Positions 35,871-48,379 of a DNA stretch of 64,000 nucleotides are shown here, piece after piece. Made by a program: the position numbers and the translations under genes. The notes below the pieces were generated by a model that saw only the letters and a list, made by a program, of their open reading frames with translations, searched no databases and was not told the DNA's origin. Position 1 is the stretch's first letter. Each line of letters starts with the position of its first letter. This stretch comes from Paraescarpia echinospica (lineage: Eukaryota > Annelida > Polychaeta > Sabellida > Siboglinidae): assembly GCA_020002185.1 (NCBI GenBank), contig CM034539.1, positions 27,868,221 through 27,932,220 on the forward strand, written 5' to 3'.

Positions 35871-36403
35871 AGAGGGAGAGAGAGAGAGAACGAAATATAT
35901 ATATATATATAGATAGACAGACAGACTGACAGACAAACACACAGACAGACATACACACAGACAGACAGACAGACATACAGACAGGCAAGCAGACAGACAG
36001 ACAGACAGACAGACAGACACACAGACAGACAGACAGACAGACATACAGACACACAGACAGACATACATACAGACACTCAAACAGATATATATATATATAT
36101 ATAGATAATATATATATATATATTATAAATAGATCGATAGATAGATAGATAAATAATGTTGGACCATTACAATAATATAATATCAGATGAGCTGTGCAAT
36201 ATAGCCCAACTTTGTAATAAGTGTGTGGCCTCATTGTTTGACATCGTCACCTGGCCTGTGGCGGTTCTCCCCCTTACAAAAGGGAGAACACGATAACCAG
36301 TGATCCACCATATAGAAGAGAAGAACGCTGAAATGGAACCTCATCACGTGTGTTGCCAATTTTGGGGTTCGAAGCCCTCCGTGGTAAACAGCTCGAAGAA
36401 CAG
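35357..36403. repeat. Duplicated 247-bp segment (35357-35603 and 36157-36403) with microsatellites
   Basis: Both copies start after GATA-type repeats with gttggaccattacaataata and end at gtggtaaacagctcgaagaa. I see about a dozen differences by eye. Each is preceded by GA and GACA microsatellites, giving an 800-bp period. Between them, 35604-35757 is a piece related to 47893-48054. Confidence 0.9.
35815..36135. repeat. (GA)n, (GACA)n and (TA)n microsatellites
   Basis: Pure GA at 35830-35870, GACA/CAGA at 35920-36060 and AT runs near 36090-36120, belonging to the second copy of the duplication. Confidence 0.97.
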
Positions 36404-37025
36404 ACAGTCTTCTTTTACAGAGTCGCCTTTCAGGTACAAACAACTGTACAAAATACACAGCACAATACTCTTGATTCTTTCAATTGACGCGGTTTGCTAA
36501 CATTTCTGCAACTACTGACCAAAAGTGACCTCACTCGTTTAAGCTATTCCTGTGTGATACGTCGATCGGAGCCTTTCAATTGAATAAGTAGGCTGAGATA
36601 CAGTATGTATCCTAGTGCTAAAATATTAATATTAATAGCAAACGTTTTGAATGGGTCGCAGATATGCCACTGTGTTGTGATTAATAGCGTGACCTACTAG
36701 TGTCGGCTTGCATGTTACGCAATGAGGCCCGGGTGACGCCTGGGGCAGGCCACATTATACAAAACAAGAATACTGGCGGCAGATCACAATTATACAATAA
36801 CATAATATTGGCGTGATTGTTTCTTTCTCCTCCGCCTAACAACTAAGAGTAAGTGGTATGCGTGCTTAGCATAACAGTAAAAACACTTAGTCAACTTTGC
36901 TGACAGTATTTGCTATATCGTCAAGCGAACAGGAGCAAAACGTGCAAAGGTTATCTACTCTTGAACTAAAACAACTAACATACACACTGTATAGTCTATC
37001 AACATCGTGCTTAGATGGTAACATT

Positions 37026-38691
37026 TCACTCATTATGGTCCAAAATCCAGTCATTATTCTGCCATTTAGGCTGTAGGTGAGGGCGCCCAGACCTCCTAGG
37101 ACTAGGAGGACCTGATGTGACCGGATCGTTGACCGTAGGGTGGACAACAATGGCTTCTGGGAGTTCGGGCATAGACGGTAACACCGGCTGCTCTGGAGTT
37201 GCAGCATGGTGAACAGGGATGACTGGTCTTGACAACTCCGACTCCGAGTCAGAGCGCTCATCTTGGCCACGGACGGGGCCTTCGGTGGGATGGGAAGTAA
37301 GCGCAGGTGTTACCTTATAACAATCGGAGATTAAAACATCGCAAGTCTTGCTACGGAACTACGACCTCGTGAACTTTCTAAGTCGGCACCACCCCTCACT
37401 GTTGAGCAGCTGTGTAACAATATATCTATCACATGCTCTGCATTTGCCTCTGTCACCTTTGAGGTAAACGAGGTCACCAACGGAGATACCGATGGCGGAC
37501 AGTAGGTCGTGTCCGTGCGCTTTTGACTTGGAACTGTGTGCATGATTTTCTACTCTGCTTGACTGTTGGTTTAAGATAAGTTGCCTATCTGTGATCGGTA
37601 GCTGCTCAGCCGTGACTTGGTCTCTCTGTGTCCAGACTCCACGGACTGATAACCCATCTCTGCGAATGCGAGAGTTCCAGTTCCCTGTGGCAAGCGCGAG
37701 TGTAACCTTTGATATGGGACCACCATCTGGTGAAAGCTGCAGGAGCTCAATGCCCAACTCTTTGATGGCGTGTTCGGCTACTGGGTTTTTGTTGATGTTT
37801 TTAACTTGCCCAACCCCCAACTGGATGGCATGATCGAGTCGTTGTCCAACGCAACAAATCCTGGAGCGGGGTCTACGCGGACTGTGATCGAATTGTCGCC
37901 GAATAATCGTCGTTCAGCACACGTGGTGACAGGGCGTCGCGAAGCTGGTCATGTCGCTCACCGTCAATAAGCGACGACAGAGTGTATGAAGATACGGTCT
38001 CGCGAAGAACGATGATGCACTGACGATAGCGGCGCATAACATCTGCAGCGAAGGATGAACCCACTACAGCGGGATCTTGTGTGGATGACTGTGGGTGCAA
38101 GTACGTTGGGATAGACTTGACGGCTTGACACTGGTGACACGCGGCTGAAGCTGCTTCTGAAGCCTTATCGATGTCTAGTGGGAAGACGTATCTGTTGAAG
38201 ACACGTTTGAGTTGGGTCCTTGACGGGTGGCAGAATCTGACATGCAGTGCAGTTAAGAGGCCATCGATAACAGGACGGGGGACAACGATGCGCTCGCGTG
38301 GTGGTTGGAAAGGCTGACTATCTCTGACTATCTCTGACGATCAAGATACCATCACTGACTACGGTGACAGTCTTTAGATATCTCTTGACATCGCCGATTT
38401 TGGTCATCTTTTTGGAAGGACGAGTGCCTTGAGTCAAATGAGCGTGAGTGCGTCCGAGGTCGGGGCATTCAAGCCGAGTGGCATGCCAGGCAACACGGTT
38501 CGTGAATGGCATCCGTCGATGACATCGCTCATGGAAACACTCAGCACGACCGAGTTCTCCATCTCTTCAATGAACTTACAAATTTGACAACTGGAGTTCT
38601 GGCACTCACATGGGTTGTGCCTTCCAAAGTCTGACGGTAAGTTGGCAACGCTATCGATGTGTCTGATGTGTGCACGGTAGCGGCTTACGGT
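37026..38691 (-). pseudogene. RNase H end, integrase and C-terminal part of pol
   Basis: After the LINE junction the frame continues with HIDSVANLPSDFGRHNP and the cysteine cluster CECQNSSCQICKF. An integrase zinc-binding stretch follows (LHVRFCHPSRTQLK with CHQC), then the core start VGSSFAADVMRRYRQCIIVL. Several stops and shifts are present. The end reads RRSGRPHLQPKWQ, a typical Gypsy pol terminus. The DDE triad could not be fully traced. Confidence 0.75.
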
Positions 38692-39497
38692 TGAGAGAAC
38701 AAGAACAAGATGTTTATCTAGACCCCGAAGAGTATAAGTATAGTCACAATATCGTGTACTTCAACTATTAGTAAACATAACTTAATTATAACTAATTAAA
38801 AACAATGTGATAAAACAAGAACAGTGAAATGGGGTCTGTGATTCCTGTTAAGACAAAACGTGTCGCTATCACAGGAGCCACTCATAGTATAACAAACATT
38901 TAATTGGCCTTTCTTCATATGAATCTATTATATATATATATTTAATACGGTGTCTATCTCTTTATAACTGTAGCTGTATCTGAAGTGTATGTAGTGGTAT
39001 GCTTTTTATAGTACAAATAGAAATATTTGAGTGAAGATTCCTAAATACGTGTATGTATAGAATATCTATGCATCTATCCATGTATATGTGTATTTTATTA
39101 GTTTTGTAGATTAAACTGACTTATGTAACAATTTGATTGTGTACATGTGTTTTCATATTTTTGTAAGAGGAGATTTTTTAAATAGTACGCAAACCCACGT
39201 AAAGTGTGAGTAAATATTTGTTCTATAACTAATTCTGGAGTATCATTTACAACGTGAGGAAAATTGTATTTTAAGCATTTTTTGTAAATTCATGTCATGT
39301 CCTAGATGTATGTAAATTTGTAACATTGCGAGTATTATGACTGTGTTTATTATTAATTTGGGATAATTCTCCAGTTTAATAAATAAACTGGTAAATTACC
39401 ATGACTTTATTTATAGTAAAATTTAGGTTCTTGTAACTTTAACTGATCTTCAATTTTCAGTATTTCAAGTTTTTTTAAAAGGGGTTCAGTATGTGAA

Positions 39498-42010
39498 TTA
39501 TACCTGTTCAATGTTATTATTCGAACTGCCCTGTTTTGAATTCTCATTATTCGACTGCCAAAATACAATAATTAAGATGTGATAATTAAAGAATTGTATA
39601 AGTTTCTTTATTTGTAGCGGTAGTACATGCTTTAATTTGTTTAATATACCCGTAATTTTAGAACATTTATTTGCAATTTTGTCTAAATGTTTTTTCCATG
39701 TTAGATTTGTGTCCAGAGTTAAGCCTAGAAAATAAAATCCATCCACTCGTTCAAAATTGATATTATATATTTTAAGAGTAGGAATTTGAATCTCTTTGTT
39801 GGTTACATGAAAAATCATACAATTAGATTTGTCTTTGTTTAATGATCATTTATTAATGTTTAGCCATTCAATAACTTTACAGAGTTCATTGTTTATTAGA
39901 GATTCTATAGTTTTGATTTTATGTTGTGTGCTATCACTAAAATGCTTTAATGTGCTAGAAAGTGTTGTGTCATCAGCATACATAATGAAGTTAAATATAT
40001 TACTAACTTGTGGGAAATATCATTTATGTAAATAGTAAACAATAAAGTTCCTAAAATTGAGCCTTGTGGAACTCCGATTTGTATTGGTAGTATTTATGAT
40101 TGCATTTCATCAATTTCAACATACTGTCTTTGGTTATTTAAATAATTTTAAAATAAAAGTAGAGTTGAACCATTCAGGCCGTAGTATCTTAATTTATATA
40201 ATAACATATTATGGTCAATGGTATCAAAGGCCTTCGATAGATCGAGAAATATATTAATTGGCATCTCATTATTGTCCATGTTATTTATAATTATTTCTAC
40301 CAATTCAAGCGCTGCATATTCATGTTTAGGTCTAAAACCATATTGATCAGCTTCATTAAAGTACGACGATAACTGAGTAAAACTAATTTTCTCTAGTACT
40401 TTTGATATTGTTGGGAGTAGATAAATAGGCCTATAGTTTTTAAATAACGTGGGATCTTCTTTTTTAAATATTGGAATTACTTTGGCAATTTTAAGTTTAT
40501 CTTGAAAAATCCCAGCATTTAGCACTTGATTTATTAACATAGTTAATGACTTTATTATTGCAGGTTCAATTATTTTAAACAATTTTGAAGATATACCATC
40601 GAAACCACAACTATGTTTTGTGGGTAGATCGTGTATTATTTTCTTTACTATTTCTTCATCTACATTTTCAATTTTAAAAGCTGAGTTTATTTAGATAGCA
40701 ACTACAATCTTTGGTACATTCATATTTGATATCATTTATAATAGTCTGAACTATATTTATGAAATAATTATTACATTTTATTTGCAATTATTTGTTTGTT
40801 TGTCATTTGTGTGCCGTTTTATTCAAATTAAGTTGGGAAACTTGTTTTAGTCTGCTTTTGGAGAGACATTCATTTATAGTTTTCCAGGTATTTCGTATAT
40901 CGTTCCTAAAAAGAGAGAAACGAGATTCAAAATACATTTGTTTAGCTGCCCGAATGTTTTTCTTTAATATAGCGTTACAGGTTTTTAGATTAATTTTAAT
41001 ACTTTCATAATTTCCTGAACAGGGATTTGTTAATTTTAAGTTTATACATTTTGTCTCGATATCTAATTGATATTAACAAACCCTGAGTGATCCAAGTAGA
41101 TTTCGTACGTTTGTATTAATAAATTTTACTAATTTGCTTGGCATGTATTTATTTTTAGCACGGGTAATGTCTTCATATATTATATCATAATTATAATTTG
41201 GATCAGTGATTGGGCTTTTATTTACTAATTGTAAATGTTATTTGATTTGATTTCATTCATGATACTTGTCATTGCTTCTACATTTAGTTTTTTTATTATT
41301 ATACATATTTAGGAGGCGACTGTATCTTTACACTGTTGTGCACAATCATAAAATACGGTTGGAGGTCAGAAAATCGTTTAGTTAAGATCCCTGCAGTACT
41401 TTCTAGTATTGAATTATGAAGTCTACAAAATAAATTATCTATCAGGGTTCCAGTTGTTCTAGTGAATCTAGTGGGGAGAGTTATTTGTGGGTAGAGACTA
41501 TGTGATATTAAAGTATCAAAAGGCTAATAAAACGTCATCTTCATTTAATTTCAGTAAGTTAATATTAAAATCCCCAGCAATAATGATATCATCATTACTG
41601 TTTTCAAATGTTGATATAATTGGTGTAAATTCATCTATACATGCGTTTAAGTTATCTTTACGCTTTGTCGGAGATCGATATATATTTCCAATGGTTAGTC
41701 TTAGATAGGTTACTACCCTTTACTCGAACTATCAACTCGTCCCAGTGTTCATATGTATTGATATTCAGTTTAACTTCTGATTTATACTGATTATCAATAT
41801 ATATTATCGACCCTCCTTTGGTGATACATGTTTTACCCTGCGATATGCAGTGGTATCCGTGTACAAAAATGGTGATAAATCCTAGCTTTCATCTGTCCAT
41901 GACTCTTGCAAATATATTACACTATATTTAAAATTTATAGTATTTAGTTATTCTTTGAATGCCTCAAGTTCAGAAAATTTGGCATTTACTGATTGTAAAA
42001 TAAGAATTCC
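39498..42010 (-). pseudogene. LINE ORF2 remnant: endonuclease and reverse transcriptase
   Basis: The AP-endonuclease start reads YSVIYLQESW at about 41940-41910, and IIIAGDFNINLLKL lies near 41575. RT blocks are AKVIPIFKKEDPTLFKNYRP, DQYGFRPKHEYAALELVEII, FLDLSKAFDTIDHN, GVPQGSILGTLLF and YADD at 39980-39969. The thumb-like FYFLGLTLDTNLTWKKHLDK follows. The blocks are spread over several frames. Confidence 0.88.
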
Positions 42011-42050
42011 TTCAGTATTTTAAGTACAAATACTGAAGGAATTCTTATTT
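41999..42050. repeat. Hairpin at the start of the LINE ORF2 region
   Basis: aataagaattccttcagtat on the left and atactgaaggaattcttatt on the right are near-perfect inverted arms around ttaagtacaa. Confidence 0.88.
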
Positions 42051-43180
42051 TTCTTTGTTAACTCATTACATTGGTCAAAATCATAGTAAGACGACCGTAG
42101 TATGTTTTGCTGTTCATTTATGTCAGTGTCATTTTTATATAATATATTTGTTAAGCAGTTATTCCGAATACCTGATAAATACACTTGCTAAAATTAATTG
42201 GATCGTACATTTCGAGACACCTTGCAGTTCTTACTAACGTGTTATTATATAAAAGCATGTGAGTAAGTACAGATACATAGCGCATTATTTTCAATGAGAA
42301 AACATAACAAAAAAAGAAGAAAAAGGCTAATTAGGCTGTGCGTTAATGACATCAAAAGATATTCACGGGAATGAAATAGTTAAATTAAATATGTGCTTGG
42401 ACGACTTAGGTTAGTGTTCACAATTAGTTTGTTATCATAGCAAATTTCTAAAGCTACCATCATCATTGAGATGTTTCAAATGTAAAAATAATAGTACTAA
42501 TAAAAATTATGTATATTTGCATTTAATGATAGCAACAAATCGGTTGAAAGGACTTGCATACCAAAGTCACAATTGATATAACCAAATTAGGGTTTAATTT
42601 GTCAATTCATGAAATAATCTTAAAGTAATGGTGTTCAAATATTACTTATCAATGTTTTGATTTTAAGTAATGTAACAAAACAAACGAATAATAATACATT
42701 ACGTCTATCAGCTCATAATTATACATTGACATACCAAAATCAAATTTGATATAGTTAGCATTAGGTTCAGTGCGTAAGGTTTCGAGTAATACAGTGTACG
42801 GATGTTAGTCCGTAGAGTACAGTGTAGGGATGGTTAGTCCGTAGATTTTTACTCCTCATGTGTAATGGAGCATTAATATCACGCATGGCTAGTGTAAACA
42901 AACAGCAATAATAATAATTATTATTACACATGTCTGCATATAAATATTACTTACTATCAACATTTCAATTGATGATGCTTATATAGGCCTGCAAAACCGA
43001 AATGTTATATAATAATCATGTAAGTTTCATTATGCCGATGTCCATTCGTAAAACTACCCAATACAGTAGCAGATGGCAGCGGTGTATCGTTGGTGAGTCA
43101 ATACAGTGACTACGACGAGTCACACAAAGTCGTTGCCGCAAACAAAAGCAACGTTTGACAGTTTGTACAAGTGCCGTCCC
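42050..43180. other. Spacer between LINE ORF1 and ORF2 remnants
   Basis: AT-rich sequence without recognisable coding motifs. A short repeat of tgttagtccgtaga occurs near 42800-42845. It is longer than a normal inter-ORF gap, so it may include an eroded part of ORF2 or a further insertion. Confidence 0.45.
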
Positions 43181-43182
43181 AG

Positions 43183-43833
43183 TCAATACCCGTTCAAATC
43201 GGCGTCAGTGCGGATTTTCTTTATAACACCGTCCAGGGACTTTACGACCACTTTGCCGTTGGCAGTCCAACAATCGTTTATTTGCTTAGCTTTTTTCATA
43301 TGTCGGGTCTTCTTTGCCAGCGCCGCTCGTCGACGTGTTACATCCTCATTGACGTACGTCGTCGGTCCATCGCCGCTTTCCCGCAGTCGACGTCTCGCAC
43401 GAATGATCACGTCGCACACGTGGGGAGTGGCAAATTTAATGATCACTGGTCGAGGTTGCGCGTCCGCACCTGGCTGTCGCCGTCTAAGACGATGGCTGGT
43501 CACTACATCAGCGCTCACAATGGGAGGTGTGACTCCCATTGTGATCTCCGGGAATACTGCTCCAATGCATCTAGGGCAGCCTCCTTGAGGAAAGTCCTGC
43601 TTCTAGAGCAGCAACATCTTGATCCTTCTTGTCCAACCGCTCATTCAACTGAGTAATAGTAGCGGACAATGCATCTAACTTGTCAGTCAGACCCTTCGGA
43701 TAGAGCACGCTACGTACTTATTATAACGACTGCCTCGTTGCTTAAAAGATCCAAGAACCGGAGTAGCATAGCGTCTGTCTCCGATGTCACTTCGGTAACA
43801 TCCGAGGCACTACCTCCTCTTCGTCTTGTCGGC
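43183..43833 (-). pseudogene. LINE ORF1 remnant with RRM/CTD-type region
   Basis: It starts [20 protein letters not shown] at about 43833. A LNERLDKKDQDVAALEAGL-like coiled coil follows in another frame. The C-terminal part is PVIIKFATPHVCDVIIRARR with YVNEDVTRRRAALAKKTRHM and NGKVVVKSLDGVIKKI, the layout of L1-type ORF1 nucleic-acid chaperones. Confidence 0.75.
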
Positions 43834-43949
43834 ATAATACAGTCCAAAACCGTGTCCAAACAATAAATCACTTATGTCTGAATCCTCTACCTCGCTTCCG
43901 AAACCAAAAGACGTCACGCCATGGCAGCCATCTTTATATCCTGAGAGAA

Positions 43950-46116
43950 ATGTGGTAACTCGTGAACTGGACGAAAACTCGCCGTGCATGAGCTTCTCGT
44001 AAGCCTGGACACATGGACGATTGTCGATTAGAACGTCGGTGGGTGTAAGGACTGTATGATGAACGGAGTAAAGTATCTGATCGCAGGCCATGTGACCTGA
44101 TGCTTGCGTAGTTTTGCGTTGAAGAAACCTGCTAGTAACAGTTTGTTTCCTCTGCGAACGTATAGAGTTGCTGCAATCCCTCTTTTCTTTACAGATCCAT
44201 TTGTGACAATCCATAGCACGTCGCTGGCCTGTGGGATTGTGATAGACTTACAGGTGCCCGGGGCTGACTGGGCTTTCTTGAACGCACTTAAGAGTTCGTC
44301 AGACCACATGACCTTCTCTTTGGATTCTCTGCCGGCAGTAGCTTGATCAAGAGGATCCAGTAGGTCGGCGTAGCCTTGTAGAACTCGGCTGAGGACCTTG
44401 TACGCACCCACGAAGGAGCGTAGGCCCTGGACGGCGACTGGGGACTCAATAGCACATAGTATGGCGATCTTATGCGGGCTCACCTGTAGGGTACCACTGC
44501 GCCATATCCATCCCAAGATGACTGCAGACCTGGGGCAGACAATAGTCTTTGGAGCCGACAGGCGCAGGTTGGTGTGCCTCAGTGCAGCTAGTACACGATT
44601 CATCTGGTGTGTTTACGCCAACGTAGAGATCATCAGCGATCTTGGTCACACACCCTTCTTGTACCAAGTCACCGAGGATTCGTGACATCAGCTCTTCCAG
44701 GTGTGTCTCTGAGCCAGGCATGCCCATTGCTGACCTGGAGTATATGCGAACCCCTTTAAATGAAGTGACCACTCCGCAGTATTTGTCGTGGGTAAGTGGG
44801 ATCTGATAGAATGCCTTTACAAGATCGGTGACGATAATGTACGCCCACTTCGCTATCTGGCGGAGGACACCGTCAACACATGGCATTAAGGATGGTTGAG
44901 GCTTGCTATACTGTGCGACGCTACCGAAGGAGGTGACAAGCCTATTGCCACCATGGGGCTTCCGAACCAGGAATGAGGGGTTCAGATATTCGATTCGAAC
45001 GTCAACCTGCTCAGGTTTTACGATGACGCCGGCACCCTCAAGCTCATCGAATTTGTCCTGGAGCTCGTTCAGGGTAGATCTATTATATTGGGGAATATTC
45101 CTTTCGTTGAGGCGGCAACGTTTGTCAGGATCGATGGAGACATCGATGGAGTGCAACTTGGTAATGTTGCTGCTCACGCTGACTGGTGCATTGGTTGACC
45201 GGAAGTCAGGGTCCAAGATTTCGGGGACGGAGGCAATCTGTCGGGCCTGGCAGACGTGCTCACCACGGTTGACTAGAATAGGGACCCCTGTATCGTTGGG
45301 GACGCGAAGAGCTCCACCGACAGAGAAGATCTCTCGGGGAGAAGGCCATGCCCACTCTGGCTTACTCCACACATTGGAGCGGCTGTCCGTCCGAGGTGCG
45401 AGAGCCAATAGAATATCGGAATTGACGTCCCGAGGTGTGTGTAGTTCCAGATAATCTCCCGGGAGAATCACCGTCTTCCCGGGGTTACGCAGGAGGAAGG
45501 TTTGCGTACGCCTGACAGAGGGCACACAAGTTTTGCTACGCTTTGTGCCATAGTGGACAATGTCACCTTCGCCGATGGCGGCCTGATTCTTGTACGTGCG
45601 GATAGCTATATCGTTGCGAGCAAGGAATGGATTTCCTGCCAAAACGGCGACATCAAGTTGTTTGACAACTAGTGCTTCGCATTGAAACGACAAGCTACAC
45701 CTGGTGACTTTGCAGTGTACTTCGCCAATAACGTCTAAAGGGGTCACACCATCGGCCTGACGAGCAATCTGGGATGCAGGTGTGATCGGTAGGTGGTACA
45801 AACGAGCTGTGGACGCACGTATCTCGTTCGTCGTAGCACCAGTATCAAGGGTTAATGTCATAGTATGATGCTGATAGTACGTGTACAACACAGGTGATTG
45901 TACTACATTGACTCGGCGAGAGGAGAGGTCACACTGTACGTGACATGCTGAGAAGTCACTAGTAACGTTCTCAGGCACTTCAACGTCACATAGACCGGCC
46001 TCGTCTTCATCACATGCATCGTTGGTTACGTGTCTTGACCAGCCCATGGATTTCTTGTAGCGTAGCGGCATTCGATCAGGTTGTGAGTGGTTGACGTCCG
46101 CCCTGCAGTTTTGCAC
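43950..46116 (-). pseudogene. Protease, reverse transcriptase and RNase H part of pol
   Basis: An aspartic protease DTGA box lies at about 45846-45835. The reverse transcriptase has the IIVTDLVKAFYQIPL and ADDLYVG boxes. One frame change near 44.5 kb leads into a second frame with the helper segment LGWIWRSGTLQVSPHK and SFVGAYKVLSR, then RNase H up to the LINE junction at 43949. The catalytic aspartates of RT look present; the frame breaks make it non-functional. Confidence 0.85.
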
Positions 46117-46266
46117 AGAACAAACAACTTGTGAGGGAATGAATGCCGTCTATTAGATGAGACAGGTTTGCGGTTATAGCCAAAGCCACCCCCGATACGC
46201 ATAGCCCGAGTTTTCTCGATGGTGCGTAGCTCGTCCAGAAGGGACGTCAGTGCTTGAGAGAAGGGT

Positions 46267-46821
46267 TCATGAGATCTCTGGTTTTAGCGAGGCCAACCAT
46301 CGGTTGCGTAGCTCTGCGCCGTATCTTTGCTTGACGAGTAGCGGAAGGCAAGGGTTAATCAGTTGCAACCAGAAATAAATAATAGTGTTCTCAAGCGACG
46401 GCGGCACTTCTTCATCGACGTCTGAAGCAACTCCATGATGGGTAACACCACAACCCACGGTGAGTAGATTGTCCTCGAAGAAAGCAGTGAGCCGTTGGAA
46501 CAGATCTTCAGGACGCTCGCCTGGTCCCAGTCGAACGTTAGTTAAATCTAGGAAGTGCGCTCCAGTTGATTGAAACCCAACGTGTTGACGAATCTTTTGC
46601 CAAATGTCAGCTAGCGATGTCGGGTTCTTCACAATTGAATTTCGAGAAATAATGGGGCAAAAGTTCGCAATTTGCCCCAGCATGAGCTTTCGTCCCCACG
46701 AGACGTCATCACTTATGACGTCATGAACTGAGCAAAGTTGGCATCGAGAGAGAGAACATTTATTAAGTTTTGTCTCCAGTTTTCTAATGAGGTAACATAC
46801 TCGTTCTTTGTTAGCAACCAC
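46267..46821 (-). pseudogene. Gag-like frame of the LTR element
   Basis: A 184-codon frame directly upstream of the protease frame. It includes [31 protein letters not shown] and [20 protein letters not shown], resembling the capsid region of Ty3/Gypsy gag. No nucleic-acid-binding knuckle was identified with confidence. Confidence 0.65.
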
Positions 46822-47844
46822 TATTTTGGTGCTCGGTGAGTGGCTGCCGTGGTTTGGATGTGCGTAGGCTGTAGCTACTGTAGCGGTATTTCGCGTTGTT
46901 TTATTGCGAGCAAAAGTTCATGTTATCGCCCAGGTGAAGCGACCATTTAAACACCTATATTTGAATGCGTAGAGTTCACGGGTACCTAATATATTGAGTT
47001 GCCTGTGTATCGGTCTCTTTTGGCTTTGGGTAAAGCAGCCAACACGTCAATACATAAAACCCGTGTTCTACAAGAAGGGTTTAATGCAAAGCTCCACAAT
47101 TACAAACCTGACACATGTGAACCGGCGAAGCCCGGATGATGCCTGTGGGCAGATCACTATCATACGATAAAAGAATACTGGCGGCAGACCACAATTATAC
47201 AATAACAGAATACTGGCGCTGTCGATAAGTTCCTATTTATATAGAACGATCAACATTATGCCGCAGATCGTGATAAAGGAACTCAGTCATTATTGTTATG
47301 AACCCCCTTTCCTTTTAATGTTCATATCACGTTTCAGGAATACCTATTCATCCTGAGATGCTGATAAATACATAATTATAGTGTGAAACTCGTATTGAAA
47401 GAGTACATTTCTATTATTCTGTAAAGAAATATATCTAAAAATAACACAGTTTAGTTCGTTACGTTTTAAGTTGATAAGTTAAATTCGGACAAAAGTCCAT
47501 ATAAACAGACGTACACACATACACCTACAGCATTTCAGTCCCACGCCTGTAGAAGTGACGTAGGTCTGCAGGACAGACAAAAATCACTGCGAACCTGTCG
47601 TTGTATGTGGCCCAATGGTTCGGCAACCACATCGTGCAGAAAGTGAATGACATCCGACAGAGCATATAATCCGTTGTGACGGTGATCGTTCAGAGGCCGT
47701 GACTGCTGCATTCGGATACAACACTGGTTTTCGTAATGCTCCGCTCAAACGCTTCACAGAATTACTAACCAGGGCCAGTTGCGAATTTGCCGTTTGTATC
47801 ATAACTCATGGAAAAAGTGACCGCAGGACAACTTAACATTCACC

Positions 47845-48060
47845 TTGATATGAACCAGCGTTCGAAATTTACGCTGACCTGGTAGTCACTGAACTTACTT
47901 TGCTGTCGGGTCAGTAACTTTTTTGAGTTACTGGTCCGTATGACCGCCTACCTTTGCGGGGAAATAAAAACATCTTACAGCAATACAGGCCTACACATCA
48001 GCTTATTGTCAAAACTGATCGCTGAAAGACGCTGCTTACAAAAAAACTAATAAACACAAA
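47845..48060. mobile_element. Terminal part of a hAT-like element, related to 35604-35757
   Basis: It begins CAGCGTTCGAAATTTACGCT, similar to the right end of the hAT-like element at 23576. A palindromic cagtaacttttttgagttac follows. Positions 47893-48054 match 35604-35757 closely, including ctttgctgtcgggtcagtaa and gctgaaagacgctgctta. The opposite terminus was not found with confidence; a weak related stretch lies near 49600. Confidence 0.55.
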
Positions 48061-48379
48061 ATGCGTCTTTACGCGTACTATTGCCAAATTTCTTGTATCT
48101 GGAAACACGACGCCCAAGAAGCACGCGCGTTATAGGCCTAGCATATAGGCAGCTTCTCCCTGGAATTTCTGAGGGGGGGATACATATTGTTCTGTCCCCC
48201 ATTAAATGTGAGCGTGAATGTTTGTGTTTGTGGCGAGCGTGAATGGCAGGTGGAAATCTGAATTTTATGAAACGATTAATATGTATTTTTGTCGACTGTG
48301 AAAGGTGTGTGCAGTTGGAGGGTAGATATATTGTTTTCTGCCCCTCTAGTAATAGGCGGCGTGGTGGCGAAACTTTTTC

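Larger units (their letters stand above)
38700..43941 (-). mobile_element. Near full-length LINE (5242 bp) inserted in the LTR element
   Basis: TGAGAGAA flanks it at 38692-38699 and 43942-43949, an 8-bp target duplication. On the minus strand the 5' end begins with ATATAAAGATGGCTGCCATG, then the ORF1 remnant, an ORF2 with endonuclease and reverse transcriptase, and an AT-rich 3' UTR of about 700 bp. No long poly(A) tail is seen at 38700. Stops and frameshifts occur in both frames. The clade is not assigned: ORF1 looks L1-like while the RT motifs look Jockey-group-like. Confidence 0.9.
36715..47220 (-). mobile_element. Ty3/Gypsy-like LTR retrotransposon, decayed and split by a LINE
   Basis: In minus-strand order there are a gag-like frame (46821-46267), protease-reverse transcriptase-RNase H (46116 to about 43950), a 5.24-kb LINE insertion and the integrase part (38691 to about 37026). 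The order PR-RT-RH-IN indicates Ty3/Gypsy. About 100 bp at 36715-36812 and 47123-47218 are similar in the same orientation (aagaatactggcggcaga, cacaattatacaataaca) and may be LTR remnants. Frameshifts and stops show it is inactive. No envelope frame is seen. Confidence 0.8.

Noticed and set aside
43106..43656. Two plus-strand frames of about 160 codons
   Set aside because: Shadows of the LINE ORF1 remnant, which reads as a known domain on the minus strand.
36715..47220. Endogenous retrovirus with envelope
   Set aside because: No envelope-like frame is seen between integrase and the presumed LTR; it is treated as a Ty3/Gypsy retrotransposon.
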